From positions 1-62,191 of the forward strand of contig CAYFQE010000007.1 of NCBI GenBank assembly GCA_964345235.1: DNA of 62,191 nt, written 5' to 3'. Shown here in pieces: positions 24,927 through 32,680 of this stretch (within the stretch, counting starts at the first letter, position 1; each line of letters opens with the position of its first letter). The translations under genes and the position numbers were made by a program. The notes beneath the pieces were generated by a model. That model was not told the origin of the DNA. It saw nothing but the letters and a program-made list of their open reading frames with translations, and did not search any database. Source of the stretch: Scatomorpha sp964345235. GTDB lineage: Bacteria; Bacillota; Clostridia; Oscillospirales; Oscillospiraceae.

Positions 24927-26527
24927 TGGATAATAAGTTCAAAAAAGTCCTTAAAGATTTTTGGTACGGCAAACCCCACAGAGAGCGCCGTCTGGGAGAT
25001 CTTTACATAGGGAACACCGGCCTCTATAAGCACAGAGAATGGCGCGGTGTGAAAGATACATTCTACTATTTCAATATGATTTGGCTCTATAACTACGGCG
25101 GCATCCTTATGGATATCATGAGGTTCGGAGGTCCCATCACAGCCATTAAGGGTCTTCTGAGATACAGATGGTTCGGCCAGACTTATCTCACAGCTCTTCA
25201 CTGGTTCGACAGAGGTCTCGAAGGCATGCGTGGCGAGGTATTAAGAGCCTCGGCATGGCACTACAGGGCCATGACCTGCGAGACAATCAGACAGTTCATG
25301 CACATGTTCCGTGCCGATACCCGTCTGAATGGCGGCAAGAAGAACAAGTGGTACTACAAAACCATAATGCACGACGAAACGGTTTGCGGCTCCGTGTTCT
25401 ATCCCTACCGCGACAGAATGGAAAACATAGCCATGCAGCTAGTGCCATATTTCGTCACCTGCCATGTAAACAACCACACCGTTCTCCACTATATCGATGC
25501 GGTTCAGTCCATCGGTCTGCCGGGAGACCCCTGTCCGATGTGTCAGGCAGAGGCCGGACTCTTGGTACTCGACGATGTGCCCGACTACTCGCCAATAATG
25601 ATAACCTCGAACGAGGCCTGCGACGCGTCCGTTGCAACAAGTGTTCTGCACGACTGGTTCCTAAACAAGCCGCTCATTTCCATGACCCAGCCAATGCGCT
25701 TTAATGATCCTCTGGTTCACGAGTACACCATGAACGAGATTAAAGAAGCGTGGAAGTTCGTCGAAGAGCAGATGGGCGAAAAGCCCGACTTCGATGTCTA
25801 TGTCGAATATACCGAGAAGTATAACGAGCTCACAAAGTTTGAGCACGAGAAGTGGGATATAGCGGCCAACACACCTTACTATCCGATTAACGGTGTTGCA
25901 CAGGCGCTCTACAGAATTTACTATTCTCAGGTCGGTTACCGTGAAATATGGGAAAAAACAGATGCCAAAGTTCGAAAGATTTTGAACAAGTGCGTTGAGC
26001 AGAAAATCAATACCTTCCCCGAAACAAGACACAGAGTTTTGGCTTGGAGCTGCGCACCCCTCTACTTCTCCAACTGGTGCACTTGGGCATACAACTGCTG
26101 GGGTCTCAATGTCATAATAAATATGGACTCGCTCATGTTCGATATCGTACTGCGTACCGACAACGAGGAGAATGCCCTCTTCGACTTGGCCAGATACCAT
26201 GAAATGGCGCCTATGAGAAGAATGGCTGTCGGCGGACACGAACACATCTTCGAAATTTGGGAAAACTTAGAGCGCTTCAACTGCGACATGGTCATGATGT
26301 ATGACCAACTTCAGTGCAAAGGCATGCAGGGTATAGTCGGCCTGTTTGAGGACGAATTCAGAGAGAGAAATATTCACGCCATCTGGATGCCTCACGCTCT
26401 GCCCGACAAGCGCACCGTTTCCAGAAGTGAGATTCGTTCTATTATAAATGACTACATGTTCACAGTCATGAGAGAAGAGCCCTTGGATCCCACGCTCTTA
26501 GACTATGACGACACAATGAGCTGGTAA
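24926..26527 (+). CDS. 2-hydroxyacyl-CoA dehydratase-like large subunit with hydrophobic N-terminal region (cassette 1)
   Basis: 533 residues, longer than HgdA or BcrB (about 430-480). Candidate cluster cysteines: Cys203 and Cys206 in DPCPMCQAEAG, Cys232 in SNEACDAS, and Cys464 in QLQCKGMQG. About residues 47-80 are aromatic and hydrophobic (YYFNMIWLYNYGGILMDIM, then GGPITAIKGLLRYRWFG). This is not typical of soluble family members and could bind the membrane. The C-terminus DYDDTMSW is conserved in the paralogue as DFDDSLAW. AGGAGGGTGTGTA precedes the ATG. It probably pairs with the upstream small subunit as a heterodimer (inference from family and coupling). Confidence 0.85.
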   Translation: MDNKFKKVLKDFWYGKPHRERRLGDLYIGNTGLYKHREWRGVKDTFYYFNMIWLYNYGGILMDIMRFGGPITAIKGLLRYRWFGQTYLTALHWFDRGLEGMRGEVLRASAWHYRAMTCETIRQFMHMFRADTRLNGGKKNKWYYKTIMHDETVCGSVFYPYRDRMENIAMQLVPYFVTCHVNNHTVLHYIDAVQSIGLPGDPCPMCQAEAGLLVLDDVPDYSPIMITSNEACDASVATSVLHDWFLNKPLISMTQPMRFNDPLVHEYTMNEIKEAWKFVEEQMGEKPDFDVYVEYTEKYNELTKFEHEKWDIAANTPYYPINGVAQALYRIYYSQVGYREIWEKTDAKVRKILNKCVEQKINTFPETRHRVLAWSCAPLYFSNWCTWAYNCWGLNVIINMDSLMFDIVLRTDNEENALFDLARYHEMAPMRRMAVGGHEHIFEIWENLERFNCDMVMMYDQLQCKGMQGIVGLFEDEFRERNIHAIWMPHALPDKRTVSRSEIRSIINDYMFTVMREEPLDPTLLDYDDTMSW

Positions 26528-26539
26528 GGAGAAAGAGAA

Positions 26540-26776
26540 ATGAAATTTAAGAAAACTCTTTTAAAGATTTTGGGAGCTGCGCTCCTGGGCTATATCGGTC
26601 TGTTTGTGGTGTTCTTCTTCGATTTGGACGGGAAAGCCCTGTACTATTTTGTTGAACCCATGCTCGATAAGCACTACTCCAACAATATCAAGAGACGCGA
26701 TATGCTTAAGCAACCCTACGGAATAAACGACTTCCCCGAGTACACCTATACAGAAGAAACCAGAGATATAAAGTAA
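26540..26776 (+). CDS. Small single-span membrane protein of cassette 1
   Basis: 78 residues: a short basic N-terminus, one membrane helix at about 7-28, then a charged cytoplasmic or external tail. No family recognised. The motif YYFVEPMLDKHYSNNIKRR just after the helix is shared with the 70-residue protein at 40763 (YYVIYPLLNKHYDKQVRDRR), which has the same place in cassette 2. The common pattern is YYxxxPxLxKHY followed by basic residues. It follows the large subunit by 12 nt with AAGGAGAAAGAGAA as ribosome site. A membrane anchor or adaptor for the dehydratase-like pair is a reasonable inference. Confidence 0.8.
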   Translation: MKFKKTLLKILGAALLGYIGLFVVFFFDLDGKALYYFVEPMLDKHYSNNIKRRDMLKQPYGINDFPEYTYTEETRDIK

Positions 26777-26800
26777 ATCCGGCGTAAGCCGATTATAAAG

Positions 26801-26836
26801 AAAACCGAGCGCCTCAATTTGAGGCGCTCAGTTTTT
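26801..26836 (+). terminator. Terminator after cassette 1
   Basis: GAGCGCCTC (26807-26815) and GAGGCGCTC (26821-26829) form a stem around AATTT, flanked by AAAAC and a T5 run. Confidence 0.9.
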
Positions 26837-26907
26837 GTTCAAAAGCTATAATTTGCCGAATATCGGCTCATAATCATGCAAAATATGAAGAATGAACTAA
26901 AAAATAC

Positions 26908-26955
26908 TTGACATATAAAATGGATTATATATAATATAATTAGACAAATTCTAAT
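26908..26955 (+). promoter_or_regulatory. Promoter and Fur/PerR-type operator of the rubrerythrin operon
   Basis: TTGACA (26908-26913), 16-nt spacer, TATAAT (26930-26935). Just downstream is the palindrome ATTAGACAAATTCTAAT (26939-26955), with 6-bp arms, like a PerR box. Its place over the expected +1 fits repression by the first gene product. Confidence 0.7.
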
Positions 26956-26975
26956 TAACTTTGAGGTAAAATCAC

Positions 26976-27338
26976 ATGACCAAATACGAGAAGAAAATCT
27001 ACGACATTGTGAATAACTCCCGCGAGCATACGACGGCAGAGCAGGTGTTCGAAGAGCTTAAGAGGGAATATCCCGGCGTTTCCCGAGCCACTGTATATAA
27101 CAACCTCAACAAACTCTGCGATGTCAGGCTCGTTCGAAGAATTTCCGGGGAAGGCGTTGCCGACAGATTCGATCATATTGACAGGCACGATCATCTTGTG
27201 TGTAATGAATGCAAAAAGCTGATGGATATAAACCTGGAAGATCTCACGGAGCGCATAAAAAAACAACTGGGCATTGATTTTCTTTCCTATGATCTCAGGG
27301 TGTTCTATACCTGCCCCGAGTGTCAAAAAAACAGTTAA
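26976..27338 (+). CDS. perR: Fur-family regulator, PerR-like
   Basis: 120 residues. The N-terminal winged helix includes HTTAEQVFEEL and SRATVYNNLNKL, the standard Fur-family recognition helix. The C-terminal dimerisation domain has HDHLVCNECKKLMDI and YTCPECQ, giving the two CxxC pairs of the structural zinc site, and histidines DHIDRHDH for the regulatory metal. Fur, Zur and PerR cannot be separated with certainty from sequence alone. The genes that follow encode rubredoxin and rubrerythrin proteins, which supports a PerR-like peroxide sensor. The operator overlapping its own promoter suggests autoregulation. GAGG lies 9 nt ahead of the ATG. Confidence 0.85.
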   Translation: MTKYEKKIYDIVNNSREHTTAEQVFEELKREYPGVSRATVYNNLNKLCDVRLVRRISGEGVADRFDHIDRHDHLVCNECKKLMDINLEDLTERIKKQLGIDFLSYDLRVFYTCPECQKNS

Positions 27339-27392
27339 GCTCATATTAATGTTGAATAAATGGGTGAAATTACGGTGAAAGGAGAATACGCT

Positions 27393-28037
27393 ATGAAATA
27401 TGTCTGTTCCATCTGCGGATATGTTTATGATGAAGCTAAAGAAAAGCTGTTGTTTTCAGATTTGCCCGAGTCGTGGTTATGTCCTCTCTGCGGCGCCGGA
27501 AAATCGGCGTTCGCATTGGAACAAAAACATGAAACACAAAAAAGACAGATAAGTCCTATTAAAATCGACGATGATATGAAAAAACTTTCTGCTGGAGAGC
27601 TTTCCGCGCTGTGCTCAAATTTGGCGCGCGGCTGCGAAAAGCAATATAAAGAAGCAGAGGCGGCGCTTTTTCATGAGATAGCCGATTATTTTGCCGCAGC
27701 AGCGCCTAATGTAGATAATGCCGAGGTTTCAGAGCTTTTAAAGCTTCTTAGGGCGGATTTAAACGAAGGCTATCCCGCCTTGCGCGCTGCAGCTCTGGAG
27801 AATGCCGACAGGGGCACGGGCCGCATCTGCGCTTGGGGAGAAAAAGTGACAAATATTCTCGATATGCTGGCGCAGAGATGGGAAAAAGAGGGAGATGCAT
27901 TTTTGCAAAATACCGAGGTGTGGGTGTGCACTGTTTGCGGATTTACCTACATAGGAGACTCAGCTCCCGAGCTCTGTCCGGTTTGTAAGGTGCCTGCCTG
28001 GAAATTCGAAAAAATCGAAGGGAGGGCATCTGCATGA
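27393..28037 (+). CDS. Protein with two rubredoxin-like domains flanking a helical core
   Basis: 214 residues. Residues 1-40 form a rubredoxin-like iron site (CSICGYVYDEA...WLCPLC). The middle, about 60-165, is helical and loosely resembles a rubrerythrin core (CEKQYKEAEAALFHEIADYF), without a clear full set of diiron ligands. The end is a second rubredoxin-like knuckle (CTVCGFTYIG...LCPVCKVPAWKFE). It is likely an electron carrier or peroxidase partner in oxidative defence. The ATG at 27393 has AAAGGAG 8 nt upstream; an in-frame ATG at 27360 lacks such a site. It overlaps the next gene by 4 nt. Confidence 0.8.
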   Translation: MKYVCSICGYVYDEAKEKLLFSDLPESWLCPLCGAGKSAFALEQKHETQKRQISPIKIDDDMKKLSAGELSALCSNLARGCEKQYKEAEAALFHEIADYFAAAAPNVDNAEVSELLKLLRADLNEGYPALRAAALENADRGTGRICAWGEKVTNILDMLAQRWEKEGDAFLQNTEVWVCTVCGFTYIGDSAPELCPVCKVPAWKFEKIEGRASA

Positions 28038-29215
28038 AAAAACTGGCTGTAAGAAATCTGAGGCTTTGCACAAAGGATTGTCTTTGCCTATATGTCTGCC
28101 CGACAGGCGCAAGCGATACCGAGAACAGCATCATAGATGTAACGAAGTGCATCGGGTGTGGCGACTGCGCGGCGGCTTGCCCGAGCGGAGCTATCTCCAT
28201 GGTGCCGATAGAATATCCGCCTCAGCAGAAAAAGGCCGAAGATGTAGTGGCGCTCTCCAACGCCCTTGCAAAAAGCAAGGCCAAGCAGGAGAAGATTGCC
28301 CTGCAAATTGCTGAAACTACGAAAAACGACAATTTATATCGGCTTATGACTGCCGTTTCAAAATCTGTGCGCTTAGTAAACGAGGATTTGCTCAGAGAAG
28401 CGGGATATATGCTTCCTCAAAGTGGCAATGCGCACGAACTGCTGCAAAATTGGATTGAAGCACCGCCTTCCCCCGAGTTTCCCGTTCAGGCGGCAAAAAA
28501 ACTTTTGGAAATGATACCCAATAATGATAATTATAAAGGAGAGAATAAAAAAATGAGTAAATGGAAATGTAAGGTATGCGGTTATGTCCATACGGCGGAG
28601 AGCTTGGCTCCCGACTTTAAATGTCCCGTATGTAAGCAACCGGCTTCTGCTTTCGAAAAGCTCGAAGAAACAGCTAAAGCAAACAAATATGCCGGAACGC
28701 AGACCGAGAAAAACCTGGAAGCGGCATTTGCAGGCGAGTCCCAGGCTCGCAACAAGTACACCTATTTCTCCGCCGTTGCTAAGAACGAAGGATATGAGCA
28801 GATTGCGGCTCTCTTCTTAAAGACTGCCAACAACGAGATGGAGCACGCCAAAATGTGGTTTAACGAGCTTAACGGCTTGGGCGACACAGCGGCAAACCTT
28901 AAGGCCGCCGCTGAGGGCGAGAACTATGAATGGACCGAGATGTATGACGGCTTTGCAAAAACTGCCGAGGAAGAGGGATTCCCCGAGCTCGCCGCCAAGT
29001 TCCGCAAGGTTGCCGCGATAGAGAAGCACCACGAGGAGCGCTATCTTGCGCTACGCAAAAATGTAAAGAATCTGGAAGTTTTCTCCAGAGGCGAGAGCAA
29101 GCTTTGGGAGTGCCGCGCCTGCGGTCACATCTTAGACGGCAAGAGCGCGCCGGAAGTGTGCCCCGTCTGCTCCTTCCCCAAGAGCTTCTTTGAGATTAAC
29201 TGCGAAAACTATTAA
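28034..29215 (+). CDS. Ferredoxin-rubrerythrin fusion protein
   Basis: 393 residues. Residues 1-60 carry two [4Fe-4S] motifs (CTKDCLCLYVCP and CIGCGDCAAACP). A helical linker follows to about 170. From residue 174 the protein is a complete rubrerythrin: rubredoxin knuckle CKVCGYVH...CPVC, diiron helices with GESQARNKY, NNEMEHAK and IEKHHEERY, and a second rubredoxin knuckle CRACGHIL...CPVC. Rubrerythrin reduces hydrogen peroxide to water; the ferredoxin part could feed it electrons. Within the frame, AAAGGAG (28535-28541) stands 11 nt before the ATG of residue 174, so rubrerythrin may also be made alone. Third gene of the PerR-like operon. Confidence 0.88.
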   Translation: MKKLAVRNLRLCTKDCLCLYVCPTGASDTENSIIDVTKCIGCGDCAAACPSGAISMVPIEYPPQQKKAEDVVALSNALAKSKAKQEKIALQIAETTKNDNLYRLMTAVSKSVRLVNEDLLREAGYMLPQSGNAHELLQNWIEAPPSPEFPVQAAKKLLEMIPNNDNYKGENKKMSKWKCKVCGYVHTAESLAPDFKCPVCKQPASAFEKLEETAKANKYAGTQTEKNLEAAFAGESQARNKYTYFSAVAKNEGYEQIAALFLKTANNEMEHAKMWFNELNGLGDTAANLKAAAEGENYEWTEMYDGFAKTAEEEGFPELAAKFRKVAAIEKHHEERYLALRKNVKNLEVFSRGESKLWECRACGHILDGKSAPEVCPVCSFPKSFFEINCENY

Positions 29216-29240
29216 AAAAACAATATGCGTTTTGTTAGAC

Positions 29241-29268
29241 AGAGAGCCGTCAGTTCAGACGGCTCTCT
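29241..29268 (+). terminator. Terminator of the rubrerythrin operon
   Basis: AGAGAGCCGTC (29241-29251) and GACGGCTCTCT (29258-29268) pair around AGTTCA. Confidence 0.85.
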
Positions 29269-29288
29269 CTCGTTTGATAAAATGAAAA

Positions 29289-29317
29289 AGCTGTACACAG
29301 CAAGGCTGAGTACAGCT
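29289..29317 (-). terminator. Terminator of coaD
   Basis: AGCTGTAC (29289-29296) and GTACAGCT (29310-29317) pair. On the minus strand a TTTTTC run follows. Confidence 0.75.
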
Positions 29318-29323
29318 CGATTT

Positions 29324-29797
29324 TTAATGCTTGTAAAGTTTAATGCACTCCCATATTTCTTTGGGAACATAGCTTGATATGTCCCTGCCGAAGCTGTGTA
29401 GCTCCCTCACCATCGAAGAAGAGATGGCGGGCGTGTCGGACCTGAAATAAACCGTTTCCAGATTGGGCATAATAAGCTTGTTGACAGAGGCAACGCTTTC
29501 CTCGTAATTGTAGTCCATGCTGTTTCTAAGGCCTCTAACCGAATAAAATATTCCATGAGTGGCGCAATATTCGGCGACGAGTCCTTTCCATATAGACACT
29601 ATACAATTATCCAGTCCCTCCGCCTTTAAGAGCTTTTCTATGGAGGCAGCCATAAGCTCCGCGGGATAAGAGCGTTTTTTAACGCTGTTCACGGCGATAA
29701 CTATGTGAAGCTCGCTAAAGAGATTTCTTGCCTTATGAACGATATCGTGATGACCATTTGTGTAGCAGTCAAAGCTACCTGCATAAACAGCTTTCAT
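29324..29797 (-). CDS. coaD: Phosphopantetheine adenylyltransferase-like protein
   Basis: 157 residues, the usual CoaD length. The nucleotidyltransferase signature is YAGSFDCYTNGHHDI, with the TxGH motif as TNGHH. RGLRNSMDYNYE and ISSSMVRELHSFGRDISSYVP are the other conserved CoaD stretches. It transfers AMP to 4'-phosphopantetheine, the penultimate step of CoA synthesis. One oddity: the usual SFDPxTxGH has Cys in place of Pro. GGAGG lies ahead of the ATG. Monocistronic with its own terminator. Confidence 0.9.
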   Translation of the reverse strand: MKAVYAGSFDCYTNGHHDIVHKARNLFSELHIVIAVNSVKKRSYPAELMAASIEKLLKAEGLDNCIVSIWKGLVAEYCATHGIFYSVRGLRNSMDYNYEESVASVNKLIMPNLETVYFRSDTPAISSSMVRELHSFGRDISSYVPKEIWECIKLYKH

Positions 29798-30009
29798 TCG
29801 ATAACAGCCTCCGTATGCATAATGTGATTTTTCTAACTTATATGGGAATTTTAATACTAAAACTCAAAAATATCAAGTAGTATTACTTTTTTCTCAAATT
29901 GTTCATTAAGCATATGAATATAGAAACTTAAATTATAATAAAACTGAAGTTTGCGTAAAGACAGATATAAAAGAAAATTTTTTTTATAAAGAGAAAATTC
30001 AAAGCCCGC

Positions 30010-30372
30010 TCAAATCTCTGCAATATGCTCCATACCCTGATTTACAATGGTTTTAACATGGTCGTCAGCAAGAGAGTAGAAAACGCTTTTTCCCTCACGC
30101 CTGTTCTTTACAAGTTTTCCGGCCTTTAGCAGTCTGAGCTGGTGCGAAATTGCGGAAGGACTCATTCCGAGAGCCTCGGCAAGATCGCATACGCAGACCT
30201 CGGATTTTGAGAGCGCATATATGATTTTTATTCTTGTCGAATCACCGAATAGCCTGAAAAACTCGGCAAGATCAATAAGTTTATCGTCGCAGGGCATCTC
30301 TCTCTTAATAACAGAGAGAAGATTTTCATGAACGAATATCTCGTCACAGCACATTTTTTCTTCTTTTTTCAA
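30010..30372 (-). CDS. ArsR/SmtB-family metal-sensing repressor
   Basis: 120 residues with a winged helix-turn-helix (FFRLFGDSTRIKIIYAL; MSPSAISHQLRLLKAGKLV). Metal-site candidates are the alpha3N-type pair in VCVCDLAEAL and the N-terminal CC near residues 8-9, as in CadC. A C-terminal alpha5 region has DDHVKTIVNQGMEHIAE, containing His residues as in CzrA/SmtB. The start is probably the TTG at 30372, with GAGGT 9 nt upstream. It is the last gene of the operon with the P-type ATPase, and likely represses the operon through the TGAACA palindrome at 32505-32518. Confidence 0.88.
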   Translation of the reverse strand: MKKEEKMCCDEIFVHENLLSVIKREMPCDDKLIDLAEFFRLFGDSTRIKIIYALSKSEVCVCDLAEALGMSPSAISHQLRLLKAGKLVKNRREGKSVFYSLADDHVKTIVNQGMEHIAEI

Positions 30373-30379
30373 AATACAT

Positions 30380-32266
30380 CTACCTCGGTATTTTATTTTT
30401 TACATTCAGCGCTCTTAAAGAGTTTAAAACGGATATCACCATAACCCCTACATCTGCAAATATAGCATACCACATATTCGTAAAACCGAAAGCGGCAAGA
30501 ATCAAAAAGCCGAATTTTATTCCAATGGCAAAATAAATGTTCTCATATATAATTCTCATACATTTTCGGGAAAATCTGAGGGCCAAAGGAATTTTCATCG
30601 GGTCATCGTCCATGATGACAATATCGGCCGATTCTATTGCCGCATCCGAGCCGAGCCCTCCCATGGCAATGCCCACATCGGCTCTTCTCAAAACCGGAGC
30701 ATCATTTATGCCGTCTCCGACATAGGCAATTTTCCCTCTTTTTTTCCCGCTTTCCATGAGTTTTTCAATCTCAGTCACCTTATCTTGTGGGAGCAGTTCA
30801 AATTTAACTTCGGAAATTCCGACTTTTTCCGCCACCTCCAAAGCTGCCGATCTAAGATCTCCTGTCAGCATATGAGTCTTTTTTACACCCAAATCTTTAA
30901 GCTCGTTTATTGCAGTTTTCATATTAGGTCTAAGATTATCGGATATGAGTATATATCCCAAATAATTGCCGTTTTTTGCGATATGCACCACGGTTCCGTG
31001 TTCAGCTACAGCGCTGTGCTCAATGCCCAGTTCTTCCATGAGCTTCGAATTTCCCACAGCAACAGCGTGCGAGTCTATTTGGGCAACAATGCCCTTGCCG
31101 GGTATGTTTTCAAGTTCCCGAACTCTGCTTTCGTCGAGATTTTTTCCATAGGCCTCTATTATGCTCATACTTATAGGGTGATCCGAAAACGCCTCGGCGT
31201 GCGCAGTAATTTCCAAAAGCTCCGACTCCGATATTTCAAGGGGCGCAATCTTTTTAAGCTCGAAAACTCCTCTCGTAACAGTTCCGGTCTTATCGAACAC
31301 TATATCCGAAACCTGCGACAGTGTTTCTAAATAGCTGGAGCCTTTAACAAGGATTCCGGCCTTGCCGGCGCCTCCTATGGCGGCAAAAAAGCTGAGAGGC
31401 ACACTTATAACAAGGGCGCAGGGACAGCTTATTACCAAAAAGGTGAGAGCCCTGTATACCCAAGTGCTCATATTGGCATCACCAGCAGTAAAATAGTTAA
31501 AAAGCGGTGGGACTAGCGCAAGCGCAAGAGCGGAAAAGCAGACAAAGGGAGTGTAGACTCTTGCAAACTTCGATATAAACTTTTCCTGCTTCGATTTTTT
31601 AATACCGGCATTCTCAACTAAATCAAGTATTTTAGATGCGGTAGATTCTCCGAAAAGCTTCGTGGTTTTGAGCTTCAGAAGTCCCGAAATGTTCACGCTG
31701 CCGCTTTTGAGCTCATCGCCTTCCGAAACATCTCTCGGCAAACTCTCGCCTGTCAGCGCACAAGTGTTTATAGAGGCGGAGCCCTCTGTAATAACACCGT
31801 CAATAGGAACTTTTTCTCCGGGTTTTATGACAATAATTGTTCCCGGCTCAAGCTCATCGGGAGAAACTTGAATCAGTTCGCCGTTTGCGCCTTCTACATT
31901 GGCGTAATCCGGTCTTATGTCCATAAGATCTTGAATATTTTTGCGGCTCTTTCCAACTGCATAGCTCTGAAAAAACTCGCCGAGCTGATAAAAAAGCATA
32001 ACTGCAACAGCCTCGGCGTATTCTCCGAGTACAATTGCACCAAGAGTTGCAATACTCATTAAAAAACATTCGTCAAAGGGCTGGCGGTTTAAAACACCGT
32101 GGAATGCGCCTATAAGAATATCGTATCCCACAATAAGATAGGGAATCATAAAAAGTAAAAGTCCCCAATGGCCTTCGGGGTTTAGCATAAGTAAAGCTGT
32201 TAAAAGCACAGAGGAGACTGTAATGCGAAAGAGTGCGCCCCTCTGTTTTGTATTCATCTCTTTCAT
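30380..32266 (-). CDS. cadA: Heavy-metal P1B-type ATPase (Zn/Cd/Pb type)
   Basis: 628 residues. It shows TGES (actuator), the metal-binding CPC motif in VISCPCALVISVP, the phosphorylated Asp in DKTGT, the P1B-specific HP in FSDHPIS, and GDGINDAP. The CPC motif and the residues of the last helices fit the Zn2+/Cd2+/Pb2+ exporting class. It lacks an N-terminal HMA domain, which is instead encoded by the small gene just upstream. It overlaps that gene by 4 nt and is followed 7 nt later by the ArsR-type repressor. It pumps toxic metal ions out across the cytoplasmic membrane. Confidence 0.93.
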   Translation of the reverse strand: MKEMNTKQRGALFRITVSSVLLTALLMLNPEGHWGLLLFMIPYLIVGYDILIGAFHGVLNRQPFDECFLMSIATLGAIVLGEYAEAVAVMLFYQLGEFFQSYAVGKSRKNIQDLMDIRPDYANVEGANGELIQVSPDELEPGTIIVIKPGEKVPIDGVITEGSASINTCALTGESLPRDVSEGDELKSGSVNISGLLKLKTTKLFGESTASKILDLVENAGIKKSKQEKFISKFARVYTPFVCFSALALALVPPLFNYFTAGDANMSTWVYRALTFLVISCPCALVISVPLSFFAAIGGAGKAGILVKGSSYLETLSQVSDIVFDKTGTVTRGVFELKKIAPLEISESELLEITAHAEAFSDHPISMSIIEAYGKNLDESRVRELENIPGKGIVAQIDSHAVAVGNSKLMEELGIEHSAVAEHGTVVHIAKNGNYLGYILISDNLRPNMKTAINELKDLGVKKTHMLTGDLRSAALEVAEKVGISEVKFELLPQDKVTEIEKLMESGKKRGKIAYVGDGINDAPVLRRADVGIAMGGLGSDAAIESADIVIMDDDPMKIPLALRFSRKCMRIIYENIYFAIGIKFGFLILAAFGFTNMWYAIFADVGVMVISVLNSLRALNVKNKIPR

Positions 32267-32481
32267 ATGTATATGTCGCAGCCCCTGTGGATTTTTCGGC
32301 AGGCTTTGCGAAGCTCGGGCATTACATCGTCGGGTGACACCTCATCCTTAAAATTAATATGAATCTTTTGAGTCATATAATTTACGGCCGCATCATCAAT
32401 GCCGTTAAATTTTTTAGCAATGTTCTCAAGCTTGTTTGCGCAGTTTGCGCAGTCAATGTTTATCTCATAAACCTTTTTCAT
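32263..32481 (-). CDS. Free-standing heavy-metal-associated (HMA) domain protein
   Basis: 72 residues with the ferredoxin-like HMA fold and metal-binding DCANCAN (CxxC) near residues 9-14. It is probably a metallochaperone or detached metal-binding domain for the P-type ATPase, to which it is translationally coupled (ATGA overlap). The ATG at 32481 is chosen because TTGAGGTGAATTAT precedes it; further upstream in-frame codons would run through the operator. First gene of the operon. Confidence 0.85.
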   Translation of the reverse strand: MKKVYEINIDCANCANKLENIAKKFNGIDDAAVNYMTQKIHINFKDEVSPDDVMPELRKACRKIHRGCDIYI

Positions 32482-32504
32482 ATAATTCACCTCAATATAA
32501 CAAT

Positions 32505-32518
32505 TGAACAACTGTTCA
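32505..32518. promoter_or_regulatory. SmtB/ArsR-type operator
   Basis: Palindrome TGAACAACTGTTCA (TGAACAGTTGTTCA on the minus strand), matching the core of SmtB/CzrA-type operators. It lies just downstream of the -10 of the metal operon promoter. Confidence 0.8.
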
Positions 32519-32530
32519 TATGTTGTTGAC

Positions 32531-32559
32531 ATTATATTCCCTTGCGCAGCGATTTGCAA
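32531..32559 (-). promoter_or_regulatory. Promoter of the HMA-cadA-arsR operon
   Basis: On the minus strand, TTGCAA, 17-nt spacer, TATAAT (32536-32531). Confidence 0.75.
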
Positions 32560-32577
32560 GATGTTTCTAAAATAAAT

Positions 32578-32602
32578 AGAGCTGTTTTTGTAAACAGCTC
32601 TA
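32578..32602 (-). terminator. Terminator of fbp
   Basis: AGAGCTGTTT and AAACAGCTCT pair. On the minus strand it is followed by ATTTATTTT. It separates fbp from the metal operon promoter on the same strand. Confidence 0.75.
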
Positions 32603-32680
32603 AAAACATTAAAATTTATTCTTCTCTAAAGGGGAACACCGACCGCAAGCCTTAGGGCGAGGGATAAAAGCTTTTATAAA

